64,000 bases of DNA from NCBI RefSeq assembly GCF_000427295.1, contig NZ_ATNM01000197.1, positions 184,908 through 248,907 of the forward strand. The letters run 5' to 3'. Source of the DNA: Cyclobacterium qasimii M12-11B. GTDB lineage: Bacteria > Bacteroidota > Bacteroidia > Cytophagales > Cyclobacteriaceae. This document shows positions 19,098 to 28,435 of the stretch, in pieces. The notes beneath the pieces are model-generated. The model did not search any database. It saw nothing but the letters and a program-made list of their open reading frames with translations, and had not been told where the DNA came from. Each line of letters begins with the position of its first letter. Position 1 is the stretch's first letter. A program made the position numbers and the translations under genes.

Positions 19098-20534
19098 ATG
19101 AAAAAGATTTTTATAAGTATAATCTCCATGGCGCTGATGGCATCATGCGTAGATAATTTGGACGACTACAATGTAGATCAAAAGAGTGCAATTGAGGTTC
19201 CCCCTGCTACCTTATTTACAGGCGCAGTTAAGGAACTCACGGATGTGATTACCACTCCAGATGTAAACGTAAATAATTATAGGTTCTATGTACAGCATTG
19301 GACCACAACGCAGTATTTGGATGAGCCAAGGTATAATATGACTACCCGACTTATTCCACAAAACGTATGGGTAGCCCTTTATCGGGATGTTTTAGCGGAT
19401 TTAAAAGAATCCAAAAGGTTGGTGGCATTAGACATCAATATCACAGAGGAAGTCAAAAGCAACCAATTGGCACAAATAGAAATTATGGAAGTGTTTTCCT
19501 GGTCTGTATTGCTGAATACTTTCGGAGATGTCCCTTACTCAGAGGCTTTGAATCCAGAAAATTCTCTTCCTTCCTATGACGACGCAGAAACGGTTTACAA
19601 TGCAGTTCTTACCCGACTTGATGAGGGCTTGAACATGATTAACGTAGATGCTGTAGGTTTTGAGGAGGCAGATATCATGTATTCAGGAGATATGGATATG
19701 TGGGTGAAATTTGGTAATTCTCTAAAACTAAAACTGGCGATGGTCATTGCGGATGTAAACCCAAGCCTTGCTCAGGGTTTAGTTGAAGCGGCCGCGCCCA
19801 ATGTATTCACCGCCAATATGGACAGTGGTGCCTTTCCATATCTGAGTGCACCACCTAATAACAACCCTGTTTCCGAAGAGATAAATCCATTATTTACTTC
19901 CAGACAAGATTATGTTGTGGCCAATACTTTGGTTGATGCAATGAACGAACTGAATGATCCCAGAAGGGTCTTTTATTTCACCCAAGTAGATGGTGAATAT
20001 ATAGGAGGAAAATATGGTTTTTCAAATTCTTATTCGGATTTCTCAACCATCAACCCAATGGTCACAGACCCTACTTTCGAGGCATTGTTAGTAGATTATT
20101 CAGAAGTGGAATTCCTGCTTGCAGAGGCTATTGAAAGAGGCTTTAATGTGCCAGGAACTGCAGAGGAACATTATAACAATGCGATTGCTGCATCCATAGC
20201 CTACTGGGGTGGAACGGACAGCGAGACTACAGCCTACCTTGCACAAGAGGATGTTAATTATTCAACAGCTTCAGGAGATTGGCGTCAAAAGATTGGCAAC
20301 CAAAAATGGATTTCCCTGTACAATCGCGGGTATGATGCCTGGTTGGAATGGAGAAGATTGGATTGGCCAGCTTTACAACCTCCAGCAATAGAAGGAGCAA
20401 GTCAACTGACAATTCCAAAAAGGGTGATTTACCCTGTCAATGAGCAAACCTTAAATGGCACCAACCGTTCTGCGGCTGGACAAGCCATTGGAGGAGATGA
20501 CGGAGCCACTTACTTGTGGTGGGATGTAAATTAA
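19098..20534 (+). CDS. SusD/RagB-family surface nutrient-binding lipoprotein
   Basis: A 478-residue lipoprotein (signal ending LMASC) of the SusD-like_2 branch. Diagnostic segments include PPATLFTGAV, FYVQHWTTTQYLDEPRYN, EIMEVFSWSVLLNTFGDVPYSEAL, SLKLKLAMV, the TPR-like EVEFLLAEAIERGF and the C-terminal RVIYPVNEQTLN. It caps the SusC barrel made from the gene 10 bases upstream. The DEPRY type of SusD often goes with peptide- or amino-acid-containing nutrients, but the substrate is not determinable here. A strong terminator ends the operon. Confidence 0.94.
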   Translation: MKKIFISIISMALMASCVDNLDDYNVDQKSAIEVPPATLFTGAVKELTDVITTPDVNVNNYRFYVQHWTTTQYLDEPRYNMTTRLIPQNVWVALYRDVLADLKESKRLVALDINITEEVKSNQLAQIEIMEVFSWSVLLNTFGDVPYSEALNPENSLPSYDDAETVYNAVLTRLDEGLNMINVDAVGFEEADIMYSGDMDMWVKFGNSLKLKLAMVIADVNPSLAQGLVEAAAPNVFTANMDSGAFPYLSAPPNNNPVSEEINPLFTSRQDYVVANTLVDAMNELNDPRRVFYFTQVDGEYIGGKYGFSNSYSDFSTINPMVTDPTFEALLVDYSEVEFLLAEAIERGFNVPGTAEEHYNNAIAASIAYWGGTDSETTAYLAQEDVNYSTASGDWRQKIGNQKWISLYNRGYDAWLEWRRLDWPALQPPAIEGASQLTIPKRVIYPVNEQTLNGTNRSAAGQAIGGDDGATYLWWDVN

Positions 20535-20556
20535 GAGACGTTTTAAATGTAAATAA

Positions 20557-20599
20557 AAGTGTAAAAGCCGTTCCAAATTGGAACGGCTTTTACTTTTTT
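20557..20599 (+). terminator. Rho-independent terminator of the SusCD operon
   Basis: The perfect stem GTAAAAGCCGTTCC / GGAACGGCTTTTAC has a 5-nt loop and is followed by a T6 run. It lies 23 bases after the SusD stop. Its symmetry also lets it stop transcripts from the converging transposase gene. Confidence 0.9.
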
Positions 20600-20620
20600 G
20601 GGGAGAGTATGGTTTGTTCA

Positions 20621-21217
20621 TCAATAATAAAATTTATCATCTCCCCATTTTTTCGGATTATTAACAATGTATTTTGAAATCGTTTGATAGGATTGTTCAT
20701 TTCGGACTATGTGTTCATAGTAATTGCGTTGCCAAAATTTCCCCATCATTCTATTTTTCAATTTGAAAATTTTCAGACATTTATTTGCAACCAAGGATTT
20801 ATATGCACCAACAATATCACCAACGGATGCATTCGGACGGATGGGAATATCATTAATATCATCGGATATTGTTAGGGTCAACCCTGGCGGTTGCCCAATT
20901 TCATTATTGTTATTTTCTATTTGGGAGGGGGTGAACCCCGCCTCTACGGCATTCAAAATAATAATGCCGTGCATATGATTTGGCATTATTTGAAAACCAT
21001 CCAATACAAAATTATTAAATCGCTCTGGTAATTTCGCCCATTCATTATAGGCATGTGTTCCGTATTCATTCAATATCATTTCATTGTTTTCAATTTCTCC
21101 AAAACGATGAATTCGTTTGTGACAACAAATGGTAATAAAATATGCACCTGCCTGCGAATAATCGTAACCGGTCAACCGCAAAGACTTTCGATGATGAATA
21201 TTTGGATTATAGGACAT
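20621..21217 (-). CDS. REP-associated tyrosine transposase (RAYT, Y1_Tnp/HUH family)
   Basis: A 198-residue protein with the single-Tyr HUH nuclease layout: GYDYSQAGAYFITICCHKR at the N terminus, the metal-binding MPNHMHGII near residue 80, and a C-terminal helix with WQRNYYEHIVRNEQSY that carries the catalytic Tyr. The ending NNPKKWGDDKFYY is typical of Bacteroidota RAYTs. These proteins cut and join single-stranded DNA at REP palindromes. A 31-nt palindrome related to the dispersed repeat of this window lies 28 bases upstream (21245-21275), which supports that role. The gene looks intact. Confidence 0.88.
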   Translation of the reverse strand: MSYNPNIHHRKSLRLTGYDYSQAGAYFITICCHKRIHRFGEIENNEMILNEYGTHAYNEWAKLPERFNNFVLDGFQIMPNHMHGIIILNAVEAGFTPSQIENNNNEIGQPPGLTLTISDDINDIPIRPNASVGDIVGAYKSLVANKCLKIFKLKNRMMGKFWQRNYYEHIVRNEQSYQTISKYIVNNPKKWGDDKFYY

Positions 21218-21244
21218 TGGTTTAAATTAATTGTCACCCTATCT

Positions 21245-21275
21245 GGCCTGATTTACGCTTCGCAAAACTTAAACC
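21245..21275 (-). repeat. Degenerate REP-like palindrome beside the RAYT gene
   Basis: This 31-nt segment has the same length as the palindrome heading the five dispersed repeats and, by my count, matches its reverse complement at 26 of 31 positions. The central TTACGCTTCGC is identical. Arms are GGCCTGATTT and AAAACTTAAACC, so pairing is weaker than in the dispersed copies. Confidence 0.65.
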
Positions 21276-21384
21276 AATCTTAAATTTAATTTTATACACA
21301 CTAAACCCAGAGGGTCAACATACTTCCGAGGAATATCTAGCAAATCCCATTCAGTTAAATACAGGACTGGCGGATACCTTTTCC

Positions 21385-22191
21385 CTAAATTTTTAAAAGT
21401 GATTTGTGCCCATCGATGTAGGCCATTAATTCGGAGGCTTTATTGAAAATTTTCTTAATGTTGCCGTTTTTATCAAGCACCAGATGCGTGGGATAGGCCT
21501 GTAAATTCAATTGATCAATAATCAGTTCTTCTTGATCCGGAAAAACCACATAATCGAATGCCCTCTTGGTTAAAAAGTCTTCTAAGGAAGATTGAGAATC
21601 TGTGGCCAGGCTTAAAAATTGTATGTCACTTTCATTGCGGTACTTATGTACAAACTCATTTAATTCAGGCATCTCAGCTATGCAAGGTTTGCAGGCGATA
21701 AACCAGGTTTTAATTATCGTGATTTTCCCTATTAGGCTTTCATTTTTGTACTGCTGCCCATTGATAGCTGTTAAGTCAATTTCTGGGAATTTTTTACCTT
21801 CCATTTCATAATATCCAAAAGCCTGTGCCGCTGAATTTTTAATGGTAGTCGAAATGCTTTTATCCGCACCTTCAGGTAATCTAACCAGTTTATAGCTGAT
21901 GGAATCGGCCTTAGCTTTCACCTTGCTCTCAATGCTAATGTAGTTTCCAGATGTTAATTTTATCAGGAAATCTTTTTTTGAGATTACTTTAGCATTTTCA
22001 TCAAGCGCTATAAAGTCCGATGAAAAAGAGATTTTGTAATAATGGTAGTTCCACCAAGTACTAAAATCTGCTGTCAACTCTTCCAAATCCTCAAACCCTT
22101 GCATTTCCTTGTCAAGATTTTTGCTTGATTTTTCATTACAAGATGCAAAGGAAATAAAGACCAATAATAACAGGAGCGGTAAGTTTTTCAT
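21385..22191 (-). CDS. TlpA-family thioredoxin-like lipoprotein
   Basis: A 268-residue lipoprotein (signal ending FASC). Residues about 20-120 form an unassigned N-terminal domain; residues 125-268 form a thioredoxin/AhpC-TSA-like domain with the redox motif CKPC in WFIACKPCIAEMPELN and the cis-Pro loop AYPTHLVLDKNG. TlpA-type proteins reduce or isomerise disulfides in the periplasm, often for cytochrome maturation. No partner gene is adjacent, and it is separated by 258 bases from the downstream acylation pair. Confidence 0.88.
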   Translation of the reverse strand: MKNLPLLLLLVFISFASCNEKSSKNLDKEMQGFEDLEELTADFSTWWNYHYYKISFSSDFIALDENAKVISKKDFLIKLTSGNYISIESKVKAKADSISYKLVRLPEGADKSISTTIKNSAAQAFGYYEMEGKKFPEIDLTAINGQQYKNESLIGKITIIKTWFIACKPCIAEMPELNEFVHKYRNESDIQFLSLATDSQSSLEDFLTKRAFDYVVFPDQEELIIDQLNLQAYPTHLVLDKNGNIKKIFNKASELMAYIDGHKSLLKI

Positions 22192-22449
22192 GGCGTAGCA
22201 GTTAGCTAAACTTTAATATATAAAAAATAAAAACACAACAAAACTAAACACCCCTTTATACACCCAATTAATTAGTAGTTTTGAATCTTGCCTGTAAAGT
22301 GTTTTAATCTAAGTAAAAAGAATTTAGAGGGATCCATCAATTGGATAACTCCGGCGGTTTGCCTTGCTAATTTACTGTTCAAGAAGTAGTAGTGGGCTGC
22401 TTCCCCTGGTTTACGACTCTCTGAGACTAGGCTTTTCACATGGTATTGC

Positions 22450-23370
22450 CTATTCTTTATTCAATATCTCAATTAGTTTTTTGTTAAATAATTCCACACC
22501 GCTTTGATTCAAGTGATGAGAATCACTAAAATGTAATGAATCATTTAAAGAAATGATATTATTAAAATTATAATAGACTGAATACGTACTCATTAAACTA
22601 TCAAGATAGTCTGTGTTCGTATAGCTATCAAAGTGGACTTTAGAAATGGGGGCATAAACCAGAATTAACGGTATGTTTCTTTTTTTCAATTCATTCACGA
22701 TTTCTAAAAAAGATTCAAGCTGATAATCTTTAATGTTTACTTTTCTTTTTTCAAAAGGAAAGGGTTTAAAAAACTCAACTTTATTTTCCACAAACCCGCC
22801 TGATACATACTTATCTTTTCCTTTATAAATAGATTCATTAAAGGATTCATTTAGGCCTAATAAATCTCGAATAAGGGCATAAAAAAATGTATTGTAAGTT
22901 TTAATGTTGTTGATTTTTAAAGCCATTTCGAAGGAATTAAAATCATTTTTATCATTAGAAATTACATCAAGTGATGATTCAACCCCATCAACGTTAAATG
23001 TCGCAGGAAAAACCTCATATATTACCATTTTTGGGTTTAAAGAATCCATATACCTATTAAAAAGAACTTTGGTTTGGAGAGGAGTTTGAGAACTGGACCC
23101 TAAGTTAAATGTTTTGTACCCGTATTTTGTAAATATTCGTGGATCAAACCCCCGATAGGAATGAGATGAACCCAAGAATAAAACATCTAAATTACTTTGA
23201 TTCTTTATTTCAGAAATCCTTGAAAACAGATGTCCATTGGCACCTATCTTATAACTTACATTCGGTTTAAATTTATTAGGCGTGAGGTTAGTCCAAACAA
23301 ACAACATGACCAAATAAAACAAACAGGTAAATAATAAAAATTTAAATGTATTTAGGCTGAATTTTTTCAT
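22450..23370 (-). CDS. Membrane-anchored SGNH-hydrolase-like protein, MBOAT partner
   Basis: A 306-residue protein with one N-terminal membrane segment (about 10-27) and an SGNH-like periplasmic domain. The nucleophile block is FLGSSHSYRGFDP, a Gly/Asn block is FNLGSSSQTP, and the catalytic dyad block is FSDSHHLNQSG near the C terminus (D-x-x-H). It follows the MBOAT gene by 6 bases. Together the pair resembles alginate or cell-wall O-acetylation systems, in which the MBOAT exports an acyl group and the SGNH protein transfers it to an extracellular polymer (inference). Confidence 0.75.
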   Translation of the reverse strand: MKKFSLNTFKFLLFTCLFYLVMLFVWTNLTPNKFKPNVSYKIGANGHLFSRISEIKNQSNLDVLFLGSSHSYRGFDPRIFTKYGYKTFNLGSSSQTPLQTKVLFNRYMDSLNPKMVIYEVFPATFNVDGVESSLDVISNDKNDFNSFEMALKINNIKTYNTFFYALIRDLLGLNESFNESIYKGKDKYVSGGFVENKVEFFKPFPFEKRKVNIKDYQLESFLEIVNELKKRNIPLILVYAPISKVHFDSYTNTDYLDSLMSTYSVYYNFNNIISLNDSLHFSDSHHLNQSGVELFNKKLIEILNKE

Positions 23371-23376
23371 AGAATT

Positions 23377-24827
23377 CTAAAACTGAAAATAAATAAAAGG
23401 GGATTCAACCGAGGGCATAAACATTCCAATTGCAAAAATTATTGACGCATAAAATGACCACCTAATGGGCCTGTACCAATTTTGCCCCAAATGGGCAATG
23501 GCATATTGCCCTTCACGTCCTTTCCATTCAAGCATAACAAAAATTGCAACAAGAACTATTGCAACAAAAGCCCTTCCTCTCCCATCAAATTGTGGGATTG
23601 AGAAAAGTGAAGGTGATAAAATTTCAGAAATATAGCTTATGGCATGCCCAATATTTTCTGCTCTGAAAAATATCCAAGCAGTCACAATTAAACCAAAGGT
23701 TAGCAGCATATATGCAAATTCTTTAATGCTAGGTAAAGCCTTTCCCTGGGCAACCGGTTTAAGATTATTTCGATTGTTCTTTGTCAATAATAGAGGTAAG
23801 AAGAAGACTGCATTTAACGCACCCCAGACAATAAAAGTCCAATTTGCTCCATGCCAAAACCCGCTCACGATAAAAATAATAAATGTATTTCTTACTTTCA
23901 TCCACGTTCCGCCACGACTTCCGCCTAGTGGAATATATAAGTAATCTCTAAACCAAGTGGACAGGGAAATATGCCACCGTCTCCAAAATTCTGCAATGTC
24001 CCTTGAAAAATAGGGGAAATTGAAGTTCTGCATCAAATTAAAGCCAAAAAGTCTGGAAGTTCCTATGGCTATATCCGAATAGCCTGAGAAGTCACCATAA
24101 ATTTGAAAGCTGAAAAATACGGCACCCAAAACCAATGTGCTGCCGGAATAATCTGATGAATTATTGAAAATCAAATTGGCATATTGAGCGCAATTATCTG
24201 CAATCACCATCTTTTTAAACAAGCCCCAAAGAATTTGGCGCATGCCGTCTACCGCTTTTGAATAATCAAATGTCCGTTTTTTGTAAAATTGAGGTAACAA
24301 ATTGGTTGCCCTTTCAATAGGACCGGCAACTAATTGTGGGAAAAAACTTACAAAGGCAGAAAAAGCAATAAAATCATCCGTTGGTTCAAGTTTTCTTTTG
24401 TACACATCAATTGAATAACTTAAAGTTTGAAAGGTATAAAAGCTTATCCCTACCGGTAAAATAATGTTTAATGAACTTGCATTTATTTCTGTTCCAAAAA
24501 ATGAAAAGGCAGAAATAAAATTGTCTAAAAAGAAGTTGTAATATTTAAAGAACCCCAGGAAACCTAGATTTACAAAAATACTTGTATAAAGTAAAACTTT
24601 CCTTTTGTTGGATTACCTTCAATCTTCAGTCTATTTCCTATAGCATAGTCTACTACAGTACTGAATAATATCAAAGACAAGAATCTCCAGTCCCACCATC
24701 CATAAAACAAATAACTTGCTGCAACGATTAGAAAGTTTTGCAACTTCAAGCTTTTGCTTGAAACAAGCCAATAAAGTATAAAAACTATCGGTAAAAATAT
24801 TGCAAAGTCAATTGAGTTAAAAAGCAT
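23377..24827 (-). pseudogene. MBOAT-family membrane O-acyltransferase, one frameshift
   Basis: From the ATG at 24827 the frame encodes MLFNSIDFAIFLP and SYLFYGWWDWRF, then stops near 24570. Shifting by one base around 24597-24604 (A/G-rich run, AAAAGGAAAG on the coding strand) opens VLLYTSIFVNLGFLGFFKYYNFF and continues in one frame to 23377. The restored protein is about 483 residues with the MBOAT landmarks: FPQLVAGPI, WRRWHISLSTWFRDYLYIPLGG and the invariant His in GFWHGANW. One indel at a short run explains the break, so it may be a sequencing error. It works with the SGNH-like protein downstream in polymer O-acylation (inference). Confidence 0.82.
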
Positions 24828-25006
24828 TCGTTCTGTCTATTCAATTATTTTTTAACCTTATTAAGGGACTGAGGTAAGCTCAAGAAAAGTAGAATTATTG
24901 GCAATACTTTTAAGGATTAGACCTTTTAGTAAGTTCCAAAAATAACTTTAAAAGTAGTAATAAAAAACAAAGAAACAGCGGTCTAAGTCCTATTCTCTTT
25001 CCCACT

Positions 25007-25690
25007 TCAAGAAATTAACCTTAAAGCTTCTCTTTTACTTAAAGGACTTAATGCTGTATCGTCTACAAATTCCTGCACCCACTCAGGGTCGGTACGACTG
25101 TATTCTCGCAGTACCCAGCCAATGGCTTTATTGATAAAAAATTCATCAGATCTCAATAAATGGTGAATGCACTTCACTAAAAGGGCGAGATCCATTTTAT
25201 CCTTGTACTTTAACTGAAACAGCAGCGCACTCCTTTGCAACCAAATATTATTGGACCGCAACCATTTGTTTATGTGCGACTCCTTTTCTTCAGGAAAAAG
25301 CAGAAAGTAATTGCCCATCAATTTATTAGCGATCATATCTACCGTATCCCACCAAGATTGATGAGCCACCATGTGCGCATAAAGATGGATGTCCTCTTTC
25401 TCTATGACTTTCATGTATTTCAATGAAAGTTCTTGGGCAAAGTAATGAAACTCCCTCTCGTTCCTACTCCATAAAACCTTTACCAATTCATGAAGCTCAG
25501 TCTTTGGTGGAAGCATGGCTTTGTGCAAAAAAGGACTTTGGATGGCTCTTCTATGCTGGGTAGAAATCCCAAAAAACTGGAATTGATTCCGCAAATATGC
25601 CCCTTGCTGCAATGCCAGTTCTTTATTGGCATAACGGCTAAATTCCTGTTCTAAGACTGAAATGTATTCAAGGGTTTCGTTGGATAGCAT
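25007..25690 (-). CDS. DNA alkylation repair protein (AlkD-like HEAT-repeat glycosylase)
   Basis: A 227-residue, all-helical protein matching the AlkD/DNA_alkylation family: YLRNQFQFFGISTQHRR near the N terminus, LWSRNEREFHYFAQEL, the WWDTVDMIA block, and FINKAIGWVLREYSRTDP toward the end. AlkD enzymes excise positively charged alkylated bases without flipping them. The Trp/Asp residues in SWWDTVD and the later W-x-R-x-Y segment fit the catalytic cleft. The gene is monocistronic, and a REP-type repeat lies just upstream. Confidence 0.9.
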   Translation of the reverse strand: MLSNETLEYISVLEQEFSRYANKELALQQGAYLRNQFQFFGISTQHRRAIQSPFLHKAMLPPKTELHELVKVLWSRNEREFHYFAQELSLKYMKVIEKEDIHLYAHMVAHQSWWDTVDMIANKLMGNYFLLFPEEKESHINKWLRSNNIWLQRSALLFQLKYKDKMDLALLVKCIHHLLRSDEFFINKAIGWVLREYSRTDPEWVQEFVDDTALSPLSKREALRLIS

Positions 25691-25773
25691 TTGGTTGAAT
25701 ATTTGGGTTGTGTGGTGGGATGATAATTAGTAAACGTTGACCTTTTAATCCTAACTGGTCTAAGTTCCTACCT

Positions 25774-25935
25774 GGCCTAAGTTTAGCGAAGCGTAACTTA
25801 GGCCCAAAATAAGGAAAGTTTTCAACTTTCGTGAAATAATCATCAGGTTGCCGTCAAAGCTAAAATAGGTAGAGACACTCCAAGTTTACTTCAACACCGC
25901 TGACTTCGACAGGCTCAGCCACCGGTGTCGAATTA
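25774..25935 (+). repeat. Dispersed REP-type repeat, copy 1
   Basis: The copy begins with the 31-nt palindrome (GGCCTAAGTT / AACTTAGGCC around a TAGCGAAGCGT loop). Then come the conserved AAGGAAAGTTTTCAACTTTC block and the conserved ACTTCGACAGGCTCAGCCAC block. Compared with other copies both arm tips changed together (GGTC/GACC to GGCC/GGCC), so pairing is preserved. It fills most of the 308-base gap between the AlkD-like gene and the LamG gene. Confidence 0.85.
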
Positions 25936-25998
25936 CTCAACTCCCGCCCACCTAAGCTATTGTATAAAAACATTTAACTGTTCTTAGCCATACCACTT

Positions 25999-26850
25999 TT
26001 AGAACAAAGACTTCATACCATTTTTCTGCTCGTAAACAAACTTCACTTCATTGGAATCCAAAACCTTATCGAAAACTGTAAGCTCATCCATCAACCCAAC
26101 ATAACTTAGGCCAAGCATAATCTTGGCATTTTCTTCCTCCCATGTAAAGGGATCATTAACACCTTCAACAGCTCCCTTCAACTGCCCATCTAGGTATAAC
26201 TTACTGGAAGATTTATTTGTGTTTATCTCGGAATAGGTAATTACAATATGTGTCCATTTTCCACTTTTAAAAGGAGGCTGGGTTACGGTAACCGTTCGTT
26301 TTTTTGTCTTGGCTTCATCGTTTTTATTTTCAGGATTCCATACCTCCAAATCTCCCATAACGCCTAACCTGAATTCTCTCGGATCATCTTTTGTAAAATC
26401 CACCCATAAGGCGGCATCATTGTATCTAGAGTCCGTGAGGTTTATTGGGTCGCAAAAACCCGGTTCCAGGTCTTTCGCAGGGTCCAATTGCAGCCAAAAC
26501 GAAAAGGTCCCACTCCAGGATGTAGAACTGTATCCCAGGTTTTTATTACCGCTAAAATAAATAGCCGAACTATTCTTCTTTTTGAAATAAAGGGCATCTC
26601 CGCTAAGGCCTTTGTTTTTGGCTAAAACAACATCAGGATTGTGTAAACCTGACTTTGCACTTTCTATTTCGCCATAGTTATCAGCGGTATATATTAGTGG
26701 ATCGCCAGCAGCTATATCTGCCGAAGTTTTTCCGTCAAAAGAACTGTAGAAAAGAATATGGTCTTTTAATTCCTCGTTTTGAGAAAAAGCAAAATTTGAA
26801 ATGACTAAAAAGAATAATCCAAATGTAAGAGAAAGCCAATTTGAGTTCAT
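25999..26850 (-). CDS. Secreted LamG/concanavalin-like domain protein
   Basis: A 283-residue protein with a cleavable signal (ending FAFSQ) followed by one LamG-type beta-sandwich: HILFYSSFDGKTSADIA at the start, LGYSSTSWSGTFSFWLQLDP, GKWTHIVITYSE, SKLYLDGQLKG and YVGLMDELTVFDKVL. Such domains bind carbohydrates or calcium. There is no catalytic domain, so it is probably a surface or secreted binding protein. The gene stands alone; a hairpin repeat (26894-26942) lies close upstream. Confidence 0.8.
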   Translation of the reverse strand: MNSNWLSLTFGLFFLVISNFAFSQNEELKDHILFYSSFDGKTSADIAAGDPLIYTADNYGEIESAKSGLHNPDVVLAKNKGLSGDALYFKKKNSSAIYFSGNKNLGYSSTSWSGTFSFWLQLDPAKDLEPGFCDPINLTDSRYNDAALWVDFTKDDPREFRLGVMGDLEVWNPENKNDEAKTKKRTVTVTQPPFKSGKWTHIVITYSEINTNKSSSKLYLDGQLKGAVEGVNDPFTWEEENAKIMLGLSYVGLMDELTVFDKVLDSNEVKFVYEQKNGMKSLF

Positions 26851-26893
26851 GATTTTGATGTTTTGAGTCTATGATAAATGCAAATCTTAAAGT

Positions 26894-26942
26894 GATTTTG
26901 TCAGCATTGGTGCAGAAAAATGGCAACAATGCCGCCAAAATC
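26894..26942 (-). repeat. Hairpin repeat of the TTTTGGCGG/CAACAAT type, copy 1
   Basis: Imperfect inverted repeat: GATTTTGTCAGCATTGGTGC and GGCAACAATGCCGCCAAAATC around an A-rich loop. Five further copies occur near 42.7, 42.9, 47.6, 48.0 and 53.3 kb. This one lies 44 bases upstream of the LamG gene start. Confidence 0.75.
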
Positions 26943-27103
26943 ATTTAATGTGTAATCACTGAACCGTGACTTCACCCGATGCTGTGATATTACGCCCTTG
27001 CCTGGCTGGGGAAATAGGGTAAATGAACCCAATCTTACTTTATCCCCTAATTATTAAAGCGTTAAATGGAATTATGCAATAAGATCACCCTGAGGAAAAT
27101 TTA

Positions 27104-28033
27104 TTAAGCCTTAAGAAGCACCTCTATTTTCTGGTTCATTTCTTCGTAGTTAGCTACTTTAACCTCAAACTTTTTGCCATTTTTTATAACAAAATCCAGG
27201 AAATCCTCTTTTTCTGTTTGGCTGTTTTGGTTTTCGAAATCCAGTTGAAGTGATGATTTAGATTTGTAAGGGAAATTAGAGAGCATTGCCAAGGAATCGG
27301 CTATATTTTGTTCAGTCAAAGTCACATTGAACTTGCCTGCTAAAGCTTGTACTTCTCTCATCATTTTTTCAAGTTTAGCCATATACTTGGGTTCTTCGGC
27401 CAAAGCTCCAAATGTGATATCAAGTGCTGTGGTCATAACAGCTAATGGAGAAACAAAGAGGTATTTTTTCCATAAAATCTCCTTGATGTCTTTGGTGTAA
27501 GTAGCATCTAAACCACCATTAACCAATACTTTCTCCACCCATTCAAAATCTGAATCATCATTGTTTCCGAAAAATATTTTCCCTGGTCCGCCAAGGTGTT
27601 TTACAACTCCTGGTTTTTCTATGTTCGAAGCGATGTAAATACAGCCTTCAAGAATTTTTGAAGGGTCGTGCTCAATGTTTTTTTCAATGCTTTCTTTTGC
27701 ATTCACTCCATTTTGTAATGGAATTATAATTGTCTCTTCTTTCAGACAATCTTGATATTTACCAATTGCTGCAGCTAAGGAAAATGATTTTGTGGCAACA
27801 ATCAGAATATCAAGTAATCCGATTTCATCCGGATTATCAGATGCTAAATAAGGTTTTGATTTTATTATTTCATCGCCTGTTATTAATGAAAGTCCATCCT
27901 TGTTAATGACCTCCTTTGTCTTATTGCGACAAATAAATATCACTTTGGTCTCCTCATCCTTTTCAAAGTTCTTGGTAAGTTTTGCGCCAATGAAACTCCC
28001 AATGCCTCCCATTCCTAAAATACCTATTTTCAT
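27104..28033 (-). CDS. Ketopantoate reductase family protein (2-dehydropantoate 2-reductase-like)
   Basis: A 309-residue NADP-dependent reductase. The N-terminal Rossmann motif is GILGMGGIGSFIGAK (residues 3-17), the substrate-binding Asn is in PLQNGVNA and the catalytic Lys is probably in LWKKYLFVSP. The C-terminal helical domain is complete. PanE reduces ketopantoate to pantoate in coenzyme A synthesis, but paralogues act on other 2-oxo acids. Its place as last gene of a TetR-HAD-DoxX operon, away from pan genes, suggests a paralogue. Its ATG overlaps the DoxX-like stop region by 4 bases. Confidence 0.82.
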   Translation of the reverse strand: MKIGILGMGGIGSFIGAKLTKNFEKDEETKVIFICRNKTKEVINKDGLSLITGDEIIKSKPYLASDNPDEIGLLDILIVATKSFSLAAAIGKYQDCLKEETIIIPLQNGVNAKESIEKNIEHDPSKILEGCIYIASNIEKPGVVKHLGGPGKIFFGNNDDSDFEWVEKVLVNGGLDATYTKDIKEILWKKYLFVSPLAVMTTALDITFGALAEEPKYMAKLEKMMREVQALAGKFNVTLTEQNIADSLAMLSNFPYKSKSSLQLDFENQNSQTEKEDFLDFVIKNGKKFEVKVANYEEMNQKIEVLLKA

Positions 28034-28434
28034 AGTTTATTTTCTTTAAAGTTGAATTTTGTTTTTAGATAAAAAACCTGAAATACAGAGAATAAGGCGA
28101 GTACAATAGCAATTATCACCAAGGGTATTTTTGGTTCGGGCCTTGCAAAAAACTCCAATCCCAAAGCCGTAATCATGGTAATGAATAGAAATGCATAAGC
28201 AAATATTCCAATTTTCACTTCTTGTGAAATGGCAAAATAAATTATCAAAAGCACCATGCTGATTTCAGCTAAACCCGTGAAAACCCTGAAAAAGTCAGCA
28301 TTGATGTGTAAAGCATTTTCAAATTGTTCAAATCCTGCAACACTCATGGGCTTAGCCAAAAGTTTAGGAATAGCAAAATAGCCCATTGCCACAATTGAGA
28401 TAATATTAATGATTTTACTTGCTATTTTATTCAT
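28030..28434 (-). CDS. DoxX-like small membrane protein
   Basis: A 134-residue protein with four hydrophobic helices (about 8-24, 48-68, 76-96, 103-123), fitting the DoxX/DoxX-like family. The motif YFAIPKLLAKPMSVAGFEQ after helix 1 is characteristic. It lies one base after the HAD gene stop and overlaps the reductase start by 4 bases, so it is in the middle of an operon. DoxX-like proteins are linked to redox stress and quinone chemistry in some bacteria; a specific activity is not known. Confidence 0.8.
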   Translation of the reverse strand: MNKIASKIINIISIVAMGYFAIPKLLAKPMSVAGFEQFENALHINADFFRVFTGLAEISMVLLIIYFAISQEVKIGIFAYAFLFITMITALGLEFFARPEPKIPLVIIAIVLALFSVFQVFYLKTKFNFKENKL

Positions 28435-28435
28435 C

